Assembly (NCBI GenBank): GCA_050084985.1
Contig: JBITNC010000001.1
Coordinates: forward strand, 195,424,001 to 195,488,000
Length of the DNA stretch: 64,000 nucleotides
Direction of reading: 5' to 3'
Origin: Nageia nagi
Taxonomy: Eukaryota > Pinophyta
This document shows positions 49,125 to 58,440 of the stretch, one piece after another. The position numbers were made by a program, and so were the translations under genes. Position 1 is the stretch's first letter; every line of letters starts with the position of its first letter. The notes under the pieces were generated by a model. It worked only from the letters and a program-made list of their open reading frames with translations, was not told where the DNA came from and did not search any database.

Positions 49125-49251
49125 TGAAGGAGAAACTCCAAAAGCCAAATATTGTATTAACTTGGTCTCATATAAATACATTCATACTCACACACCTAAA
49201 ACTATTAATGATCACTAATTACCTTAATCCCTAAGGATTAGGTTTCCAACA
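49125..49251 (-). repeat. 5' LTR (127 bp) of the miniature LTR element
   Basis: Identical by eye to 47324-47450. ATATG follows at 49252-49256. Confidence 0.95.
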
Positions 49252-49657
49252 ATATGTGCAACATTTACAACTTTTACATAATTTTTATAGTTTTTACAAC
49301 TTTTACAACTTTGTAATTTTTTGACAACTTTTGCATCCTTCAAAATTTTGCAAGAACATGTTGTAACAACTTTTTTTGAGACTTGAAGATGTCCACACAT
49401 GCATCAAACATCATCAAATAAGTTCCAAATAATTTTATAACAACTTTTGCAAGTTTTATAACTTTTTGATAACTTTTGCAACTTTTTAACAACTTTTACA
49501 ATTTTTGTAGATTTGTACAAATTACTTGCACCCACTTTAGTATCAAACACATCCTTAACATCACTGAACATATCTATCCATATGCTAAATAATATATCAT
49601 AACACCAAATGAGTCCTAATAAGTGTGTTGATAATAATCACAATACTTTGCTCAATA

Positions 49658-49990
49658 CAATAAACTCCACTCATTGAAGAAAGGCTTCATCACTCATATT
49701 AATATCAATAAATTCAAGAAATTCCTAAGGTCTACTTTAATAAAAAGGTTTTTGTAGGGTTGAGCCAAAAAGAACCATTTAAGTTCATAAAAAGTAAACT
49801 TCCCTATAATTTCAGCTAAGGATTTCAAAAAATCCACATGGAAAAGGGAAGACCATGTAAGTTGACCCAAATAGGAACATCAATTGCACCTTCATTTTGC
49901 ATAGTAGAATGTTCATTATAAGGTTGCAAAACTAGAAAGGAGTTATGGACAATCCAAGGGTATTAACAATTTAAAAAAACTTATAATTAA
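49658..49990 (-). pseudogene. LINE ORF1 relic (N-terminal part)
   Basis: On the minus strand near 49840-49900 it reads GAIDVPIWVNLHGLPFSMW, the P-I-W-V-x-L-x-G-L-P core of the DUF4283 domain in plant LINE ORF1 and related gag-like proteins. Downstream, past the CAATA duplication and across the copia insertion, the frame continues at 38378 into the ORF1 zinc knuckle. The 5' end of the LINE is not defined; a second LINE tail abuts at about 49995. Confidence 0.7.
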
Positions 49991-49994
49991 TTTG

Positions 49995-50250
49995 TTTTTT
50001 TGAAATTCCATTAATAATATAAGCAATATACAAATATTTATTTAAAAAAAATATATTATACATTTAAAACCTTCATGCTAAAAATCCTCCATTGAATCCC
50101 ACATGCACCCATTAATGGGTGTTACTATTCTAGCAACTTCATTAACCATTGAATGATTCAAAAAACTTAAGGACTCATTATTTTTAATTTAACAAACCAA
50201 GAGCAACTACAAGGGACTAATAATGGGAGCCAGGGCATCAATGGAAGAGA
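49995..50250 (-). mobile_element. Probable 3' end of a second LINE
   Basis: On the minus strand TATTAATGGAATTTC is followed by a run of seven A (T7 at 49995-50001 on the plus strand), the usual end of a plant LINE, next to the older LINE's ORF1. How far it extends upstream (to higher coordinates) is not clear. No RT is visible, so it is either truncated or only the UTR. Confidence 0.4.
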
Positions 50251-51138
50251 GGGTTATGATGTTGAGGAGGGGGTACAAGGGATGTATTATGATTGCACCT
50301 ACTATTATGGTTTAAGGCTAATGGGATACTAAGGTATAAAGGGCTGATAGGTTTTTGCATAGTGGTGGTGGTGGCTAGCAAAGTACCAATGCTAGGGGCT
50401 ATCGAGGGGCATGGTTATTGGTTTCCCACCAAGGTAGGTTCAACCAGGTGGTGGTGCTATATTCATAAGATAATTCACTCCATCAAGGAGGTTGACCCAG
50501 GTGAGAGGCAATCTAAGTGGAGAGATAAGGTGATGGAAACTGGTGGGGTGTTACATCATGATAAGTTTTTTGAATAGTAAGGTAGCAATGACATTGGAAA
50601 CATCACCTATGGGTATCCACTAGAGATGTTATTGTGTTGGTTGAGTGATGGAGCTACTAGTTGAATTTTGTTTTTGAAAAACTTGCATATGTTTCAATAA
50701 CATATTTTTGCTTTTAATTATTTTTATTGTTAATCTTTTTTATACTATATTTTTTTAATAATTATTAAATATTTTTAAGAGGAAGTGTATATATATATAA
50801 ATATACCTATTTTTTAAAATATACTTCATCCTAAAAAATATTTTGCATTATAGAAATTAGAAATAAATTTACAAATTTTATAATATTTATATAAAAAAAG
50901 TATAAAAAAAATTGCAAATTTTTTCTTAAAGTAATTTTCATGATAAATGATAAATATTCATGACATTACATTATTGCTACATGTTTAGTAATTTTTTTTT
51001 TTAAATTATAACTAACAAGAAAAAAATTGTTAGTATATAAAAAAATACATAGGAACAATATATTGTTATTTCTTAAGTAATTTCTTAAAAGAAAATGCAA
51101 AATAATCAAACAATATATTAGTATGATTGAAAAAAAAC
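50251..51138. other. Unassigned region with a 94-codon open frame
   Basis: The plus frame at 50293-50577 (EGHGYWFPTKVGSTRWWCYI, HSIKEVDPGERQSKWRDKVM) is tryptophan-rich and less AT-rich than its surroundings, so it may be a coding relic, but I recognise no family. Beyond 50640 the DNA is extremely AT-rich with nothing recognisable. Confidence 0.35.
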
Positions 51139-51510
51139 TTAAAGATGAGAAGGGAGAGGAGGTATACCAAATGAATATTTCACCTCAAGAAATGGAGTAG
51201 GAAGATCCTCCAAGGAGGGATATAGAGGCCAATTGAAGGGAGAGAAGGCTCCTTCACTATGATCACCTTGAATGGATAATCCTACAACTAAGAACAAAAA
51301 CACACTCATATTCATCCACAAAATGACACAAGAAAGTATAGTGGTTCCTATCAAGGTAAAAGTATTTCACTTGAATATTGAACTCTATTACTTCACAATA
51401 ATTACAATGCTCTCTCACAATCTATCCTCCTACAAACTATGAACATAACTTTGCTCATACAAGTGTTATCAATCCATGAGAAGAGACTCCTATTTATAGC
51501 ATAAAACTCC
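51139..51510 (-). repeat. Copy 2 of the promoter-bearing repeat, with a signal-peptide-like ORF
   Basis: Positions 51233-51506 match 12043-12330 in the same orientation. On the minus strand a TATTTATAG box near 51490-51498 is followed by about 140 bases of leader and a 71-codon frame at 51139-51354, beginning MIGTTILSCVILWMNMSVFL, a hydrophobic signal-like start, then FSPFNWPLYPSLEDLPTPF. A TTCTTAGTTGTAG/GATT string inside also looks like a 3' splice site. It could be an LTR R/U5 region or a duplicated piece of a real gene promoter and first exon. Confidence 0.55.
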
Positions 51511-51795
51511 CACATGATCTCATCCTTTTATCCAAGGGGTAATCTCAAAGTTTAATGGATAAGTATATCCATTTTTAACCAAGGGAAAAAATTCTCTTAA
51601 AAGTGAATAAAGAGTACAACAAGTTACACTTATTTTAATTTTATAATTATTAAAAGATATTTATACATACTTTTAAGTATTTAGGTAAATTAATCTAAGT
51701 GAATGACAATTTATACACTTAATAATTCATTACAAATTCTAACAAGGATAACTCCCACTAAATTATGTCAGTGGGATTTACTTTAGCATTCTACG
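51511..51795. other. AT-rich spacer
   Basis: No gene or repeat recognised. It may contain U3 sequence of the repeat copy to its left and the junction with the gypsy protease relic to its right. Confidence 0.4.
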
Positions 51796-51799
51796 GCAA

Positions 51800-52430
51800 A
51801 TCAGAATGCATTAAATGATTTACCTAAGATCATTGAACTACCACATGATAATCCATATTCTTTTGTGGATTTTATTGGATCTATTCAAAATTATATGAAG
51901 CCTTACATAACATTTTATGATGAACAAATTTATCAATCAACAAGTGTAAAGGTGAAAGACCCTCCTCTCCATATCATAGCACACATGGATAATAATCTAA
52001 TCAAGATATTTTTGGTAGATTAAGGATCAACAATTAATGTGGTATCATAAGTAACTTTGCAATATCTCAAGGTGCCCCTCTCATATTTAAATGCTCATAC
52101 CCTTACAATTAGAGCTTTCAATAATACACTATATTCTACAATGGGTACCATAGTACTTTTGATCAAGGTAGGGGTCAAAGAAATTATGATTACTTGTCAT
52201 GTGATCAAATGAGATGTGCAATAAAATATCTTATGAGGTAAACCTTGGATTAGATAAATGGAATGTGTTCCATCTACACTACATGGGTGTTTAAAGTACA
52301 TACATGAGGATAAGGTTCACTATATTCTTATGGATGAAAGCTCTTATAGTCATTGAAAATCTATATAAATCCTCACATCAATTTCAATGACTTGCTCATA
52401 TCTCTTTCTAATCATCATTCTTGTAAATAA
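51800..52430 (+). pseudogene. Ty3-gypsy protease relic
   Basis: Reading through stops: LPHDNPYSFVDFIGSI, then PPLHIIAHMDNNLIKIFLVD and a stop followed by GSTINVVS. This matches the D-N-G-S-S-x-N-V-M active site of Tat/Ogre-type proteases, with one position now a stop. Next come LTIRAFN and, near 52240-52300, GKPWIR and VPSTLHGCLKYIHED, the conserved L-G-R-P-W-I ... V-P-S-T-L-H-Q-x-L-K-F end of this protease family. RT does not follow; the right inverted arm starts instead at about 52770. It is probably the continuation of the gag relic at 9943-11670. Confidence 0.8.
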
Positions 52431-53249
52431 TTGTTGACACATGAAAGTGGTCCCCTTAATATTATCCCACTTAGGTGCAACTTTAAATACATATATAATC
52501 ATATTTAATAATGTTTTACCTTATTATCATACATTTCTTAGGTTGTGTTCTTATTTTTATGGTCATAACATCAAGATGGCTTCAACCTATATTCGAGAGG
52601 TCAAATGGTGATATCACAAATGATATAAATGTAAGCATATCTAAACTAAGGAAAGCATGTTAAGATTACATATCGATAGTTAGCACCCTACTCTTTCGTA
52701 TTTCTAAATATCATCTATTGAGATAGGAATCTTGTTATCGATCGAGTGAATATCTATTATAGCTAATACACATTTTTTATTTTTGCCTTTTCTAATGATT
52801 TATTTGATGTAATCCTAGAAAGAGAGTTCACAGTTTTGTATTATATTTATATTTGTTTGAAATTTGAGATATGTTTATTATTTAGTTACTTATTATTATC
52901 TTTATCACTCATTTTTAAGAGACTTAAAACCATGATTGCTAGTTTATTATGGGCTTACTTGTGCCATATAGTGATGGTGTGGCATCTCTTTAAATGATGG
53001 AGATAACAATAGATAATGTTAAGATCCAAATTGTGAAATCTTTTAAAGACATGAGATGATTGTTTGTAGGTATATTTATGATCACATATCTAAAGGAACT
53101 TAGAAACATTTTACTTGTTGGTGGGCTTACTTCAATGTACTATGTCATAGTATTATGATGTCTCTTAATATTGAGTCATAAAGGTTGAATCATCATTTCG
53201 AATCTATCAAGATAGAGGATAATTTACCAATTTCATTTTTTAAATCCTC

Positions 53250-53525
53250 ATTAAGGACTCATGTTGAGATATTTTTTAAATTTTTGATTTTTAGGAACCT
53301 CTTCAAGGACTCATGATGAGAGATTTTTTAATTTTTAGGAACCTCATCAAGGACTCATGATTAAGTTTTTTTAAATTTATTATTATTTTTATTTATTTTA
53401 GGGACCTCATTAAGGACCCATGATGAGGGTTTTTTTTTTAATTTTTGGTTCCTCATTAAGGAATCATGATGAGGTCTTTTTAATTTTTTGGGTTCCTCAT
53501 CAAGGAATCAGGATGAGGGATTTGT
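53250..53525. repeat. Minisatellite of an approximately 55-bp unit
   Basis: Five or so diverged copies of a unit built around AACCTCATCAAGGACTCATGATGAG followed in part by a T-rich tail. The left arm has only two at 7966-8056. Confidence 0.85.
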
Positions 53526-53526
53526 G

Positions 53527-53559
<33 letters not shown>
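53527..53559. repeat. (AT)n microsatellite
   Basis: A pure AT tract at the end of the minisatellite. Confidence 0.95.
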
Positions 53560-53565
<6 letters not shown>

Positions 53566-54304
53566 GCATTAAAAGGAGAGCAAATAATATCTTTTATTCT
53601 TTTGGTTGTATATATTTATTTATTTTGAAGTAATTGGTGTTGTATATTAGGTAAATCATAATGCTAAAAGGAGGGCAAATTGATGTTTTTATTTATAATT
53701 TTAACCATTTTTGTTAATTAAGAGAATCCTTGGCATTTATGTAGGGTCATTGGTGATTTGTATGAATCATTAGCATCTAGTCCTAGATTGTCAACATTTG
53801 AAGATGTGATGGGATAAAAGAAAAAGGCCCTCGCTATCATTTTCTTATTTATTTTTTCTATCTATTAGAGCTCTTTTCCCCACATTCATTGAGTTTGAAA
53901 ACTATTTTACCCCTCCTATTACTTTAGTGGGCTAGAATTCCATTACAGAGATGAATAGCTGGAAGGATGAGAGCAATCTAGGAAGAGGTAGGTTTTTTAA
54001 GGCCATTTTATTAAGTTTTTGCTTATAATACTATTTTTAACACTTAATTAAAAAATGGAAATCACAAGAATATTTAATTTTATGTTTAGATGGTTTTCAA
54101 CCATTTAGTTTTTTTTATTTTGGCCCTTTTTTTGGGCATTTTCAAATGTTTAGAAACCCTTGATTGCTATCCTAAGCCAAGGATTTATAGAATCATTAAC
54201 ATTTGGTATCAAACACTGCTAACCTTGCAACTGGGTCACTTGATCATTGACATTCAACCTTGAGTTGCATTTTTTTTAAACTTAGCTGAATTATATTTTA
54301 TTTT

Positions 54305-56195
54305 TTTAGGTATTTGAGCCTAGAGGATGTTATCCTTCTATTCTTGAGGACGGTCATCAATTACTCATGGATGCTAACCATACTTTCTTCTATCTAATGC
54401 AATTTGGTGTGGGTCACTACATGGGTTGCATTCAGTAGGAGTATCCCCTCTTAGCAACTTTTCTAGAGAGGTGGAACTCTACTACTTCTACCTTCCATCT
54501 CCCAATAGGGGAGATGAATATCATAGTGGAGGATATCCACTATTTGTATCATTAATTCAAATAATGATTGCCTATTTATATGGGGAGGATAATGTATATA
54601 TTATACTATTTGAGATTAGTTTAAGGGGGATCACATATTATCATTATTGGCTAGAGGATCATTAGGGGACTCTTAAACCCTCCTATTTGATGGGCATGAT
54701 CCACTATTATACCCTTCCAAATACTAGTAGCAGTAGATTTTCATGGTCTTTGCTACCCATTATTGTTGACATGATACAACATAGTATTATGTATGTGTGG
54801 GCTCCCACTTTGGTGGAACAGGTTAATAGGGAGCTATTTTTTTATTCTTAGGTTCATAGGTCTTCATTATCTATGACTATCACACTTTAGGCTTAGGCAT
54901 AGGAGCATATCATAGTGGCTCATCCTTTAGGACTTCTAGTACTAGGTTTTAACATACATATTATTTATATAGATTGTATTATAATTGGGAGGGAGTACTT
55001 ATATATTCATCCTACTTATGGTATGCACCAAGATATTAATTTCTATAGTACCATATTTTTATAGTTGGTGCTAGATCATGTATGATTTCATCCTTATCAC
55101 TCATATCTAGCATTATATGAACTTCAAATGTAGTTGAATAGCATTCATTAGGTGAGGGTGCTTAGTGATAATCAAATGGAGTTTCTTGAGTAATTTTAGT
55201 TTTACCATGTCAAATGATAGTTTAATTTGGTCTAGAATGTCCCTCTAGCCCTTGTGCAGTATCATAGAGAGGGTACCCATCCTATCAAGGGGATTTAGCT
55301 ATTGACATATGTTGAGATTGATCCTATGTAGGAGAAGGTGATAGAGGAGGAGTTACTTAAGGATGATGTAGGATTCATTAAGGCACTTGTGACATGGTGG
55401 CATATTGAGCAAGAGGAGGGTGATAAGGAGGATCAAGGACATCAAGTGCATCAAAGAGTTAAGGATCTTGGTGTTGAAATAAGCATAGAAGAGGAGGCTA
55501 AGATGGAGCCTATAATATATATTCCTAATGAGGATTCATAGGGTGGGAGTGCCAACATTAGAGATGAGGATGTACCTACTCCTAAGGTACCTAGTGTTGA
55601 TACTTTATTGGGGGATATATCTAAGCTAAGATTTCAATTAAAGTAGGCTAACTTGACTCATTATAAATATAGGGAAGAGAGAGATTGTTATAGGTTGGAG
55701 AGGGATAAGGCCAAGACTATGGTCTAAAAAGTTTAGTAGAAGTAGGTTAGTTAATTAAATACTTTTATAGGTGTTGAGATTCATATGTCTTCTTTTCTAA
55801 GAGGAATCTATTAGCAGTAGGATTATTACATGAGTATAGTGGATACCTAGTTAGTTGGTGTCCCATCTTATGCTGCTAATATAGAGTGCCCTCCTACTCT
55901 GAGGGGTTATATTCTTATGGATGTTCATACATTACTTGTAGCTATAACTAGTGGTACAAAGGGGAGTACTAGTACATAGGGTAGATAGGCTAGACCTACA
56001 TTATCTCATAGTAGGAATGTGACCCTAAGAGTTTCATCTTAGCATCCTATCAAGTCATCCAAGCTATGTAGAGTGGTACAAGAGATGAGCCCTAGTGCTT
56101 TAGTGGAGACTATTCATCTAGGTTAGGGTATTGGATAGACTAATGGTTAGGGTGGTGGTGAGGGTAGCTCTCATGAGGGTGCCCTAGTAGGTTGA
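54305..56195 (+). pseudogene. Decayed plant mobile domain (PMD) gene, right-arm copy
   Basis: The N-terminal PMD core at 54350-54555 reads DANHTFFYLMQFGVGHYMGC, then FLERWNSTTSTFHLPIGEMN and IIVEDIHYLYH. Reading on through stops gives a coherent protein: a middle domain, an acidic helical region at 55338-55541 (EEELLKDDVGFIKALVTWWH, EQEEGDKEDQG), a probable coiled coil (55600-55760), and a C-terminus with ARPTLSHSRNVTLR and a glycine-rich end (GGGEGSSHEG). The end agrees with 5275 of the left copy. Expected length is about 630 residues. Most stops are TAG where Gln is expected. PMD proteins are nuclear and linked to transposons and silencing; this copy is dead. Confidence 0.8.
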
Positions 56196-56467
56196 TGTTA
56201 TTTTATGTTTAGATATTGGTATGATAGACTTCAATATTGATACTACTCTACCTATTTTTTGAGATCATGGGGATATGATTTAGTTTCATGGATGAACATT
56301 ATTATCATTTTTTTTATTAGTTTATGGATGTTGTATGATTATGTTTTGGACACACATATATATGATGATGCTCTTTCATTCATGTTTTTATGATTATGTC
56401 TTATATGATGATGATTCATGTTATGTTTATCTTCTTAGGTATTTTGTTATGGAAATGGATTATGTCT

Positions 56468-56470
<3 letters not shown>

Positions 56471-56519
<49 letters not shown>
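56471..56519. repeat. (TA)n microsatellite
   Basis: About 24 TA units. The Y-I repeats of the open frames here are its translation. Confidence 0.95.
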
Positions 56520-56523
<4 letters not shown>

Positions 56524-58440
56524 TAACATGTATATTTATATCATGATGATGATTCACATGTATATTTTTATAAATCAATTTTGACTATACAATGTGATGA
56601 TAAATAATGATTGGTGTAAAATATTTAATAATTAATATTTCTTTATCATGTTTAAAATAATATTGTTATGGTTGGGATAAGATTTTTTTTATAGAATCAA
56701 ATATCATCATTTTCTATTCTTGGATATTTTTCACATATGGTTAGACAATTGTAAGAGGATAACATGTATGGGATAGCATATACAATTTGTGATATTATGG
56801 TGATGAGTGTAATAGGGAAAAAGAACATCGATTTCTAGTTCAATGAGAAGAGCAATTACTTTCTCTTGATCTTAAAGGATAATGGAAGCTATAAAATTCA
56901 ATGATGCTCAAGGGGGTGAAATGATAAGGAATAGGGTAAGGAGGGAACATTGACTTCTAATGTAAATGGAAAGAATAATTTCTTATTCTTGATCCCAAGA
57001 ATAATGAAAGCTATAAAATTTAACAATTCTCTAGGGTTGACTTCTATCAATCTACTAGAAGCAATTTCTTGCTTGATCTTATAGATGAAATTAGAAGCAA
57101 TAGGTTTTAACAACACTAATGTTGAATTTCATATCAATGGGGACAACAATTTCTTGCTCTTTTTCCCAAGGAATGTAGAAGCACCTCAAATTTAACAACC
57201 CATAAAGATGGATATAGGGAAATATGCGGATGTATATGTGTATGAAGTTATGAATTTTAACACTAATGAACATGGATAAATGAATAATGTAACTATATGG
57301 ATTTAAAACATAACATGTTAATAACTCACCAAGTTTACAATAATAATATATCTATTATTAGTTGATCTGAGTGGATAATATAATAAAGAAGTGTAATAAA
57401 TAATACATTCAATATTAACTTCATTGAATAATCCTTTTTTTTTTATTTCACCTACTAGGGATGATATAAAATAAGGTTATAACACATATAAGTTTCCTAT
57501 GAAGATATGTGTGTGCAATGATGTTCATTTCTTTCTCTTGATGCTTGTAAACTTAATATTCTAAGAGCATAAAATATGCAAGCTAATTCATCCATATGAA
57601 ATATTCAATGGTCCATTGTGGATACTAACATACTGCCACTTTGTAAGGTATACCCCACTACTAGACATGTGTCCATAACCTTGATGGAGACTAACCCCTA
57701 TATCTTGTTATAGCCTTGATCTATTTAGAGTCAAACATTCATAGCCTTGATAGAGGATACTATAATAACCCAAGAATTCTACTTTGCTTTTTGTTTTCTT
57801 TTTTCTCCTCTTTTTACTATATATATACACACATTTATTTATTTATTTATTATTCTCTTTTCCTCTATCCTAGCTTTTGGGTTTAGGATGAAGTGAAATA
57901 ATAGGAGAATAAAGACTCAAAATTATGCTCAAATAACATCTAGCTTTTGATTGTTTCGAGATTTTAAATGTGAATATGTGTGTGAAATCATAATATCCTG
58001 AAGATGTATCATAGTTATGTTTGTTTATCATTCTAAGATTCAAAAATTTTGTAGAAGATATTTTAATAAAATCAAATATGAATATTATATTCATAAACTA
58101 CTTCTTTATTGATACATACAACTATACATATGAAACATATGTGGATGGATATGTTTTGTACATATAGCTTGGTAAGTTACTAAAATTATCATGTTTGACA
58201 TTTGATAATTTTGTAGGGATGGTGAATAAGATGGACACAATGGTATGATATGAACATATAGGGTAGCACACCCACTAGCCAAGATGCTTTAGAAATAAAT
58301 TTTTGAATGTGTGTACATATAGTAGATAAATATGTACATATATATTTTTTTATTTTTAATTATTTTTTAATTTTATTTTTATTTTGGTAGTATCTCATTT
58401 TTTATATTTTTTGAGCAATTTTTTTATTTATTTTTTAAAT
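56520..58440. other. Non-coding middle of the right arm
   Basis: AT-rich counterpart of 2641-5270. Near 56870-57200 the motif of a cytosine/thymine-rich exon-like fragment (GAAGCTATAAAATT...) recurs three times in diverged form, as it does at 4370-4500 on the left. No gene is recognised. Confidence 0.5.

Larger units (their letters stand above)
47324..49251 (-). mobile_element. Miniature non-autonomous LTR retrotransposon carrying host gene fragments
   Basis: The element is 1928 bp with two 127-bp LTRs (47324-47450 and 49125-49251) that look identical base for base, TG..CA ends and a perfect ATATG duplication (47319-47323 and 49252-49256). The primer site TGGTATCAGAGC is exact and the polypurine tract AAAGGAGGGAA abuts the 3' LTR. 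The LTR size fits the TRIM class. The 1674-bp interior has no gag or pol. It is far richer in G, C and CG than anything around it, and contains fragments of a chloroplast-type HSP70 and probably of an auxilin-like gene. Identical LTRs and undecayed CG sites point to a recent insertion. It is the youngest layer of the nest. Confidence 0.95.
38379..49657 (-). mobile_element. Ty1-copia LTR retrotransposon, full length but decayed
   Basis: Two LTRs (38379-40419 and 45640-49657, the latter enlarged by an insertion), a 5-bp duplication CAATA, a Met-initiator primer site at 45626-45637 and a polypurine tract at 40420-40432 define the element on the minus strand. Internal domains are gag, protease, integrase, RT and RNase H in copia order. 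The coding part has many stops, and changed catalytic residues in protease and RT. It interrupts the ORF1 of a LINE. Confidence 0.95.
45640..49657 (-). repeat. 5' LTR of the Ty1-copia element, interrupted by a younger element
   Basis: The outer parts 45640-47323 and 49252-49657 match the 2041-bp 3' LTR. The interior 47324-49251 is a separate insertion with its own ATATG duplication. Without the insertion the LTR would be about 2.1 kb. Confidence 0.92.

Noticed and set aside
56335-56584. Plus-strand open frames with Tyr-Ile repeats
   Set aside because: They are translations of the (TA)n microsatellite.
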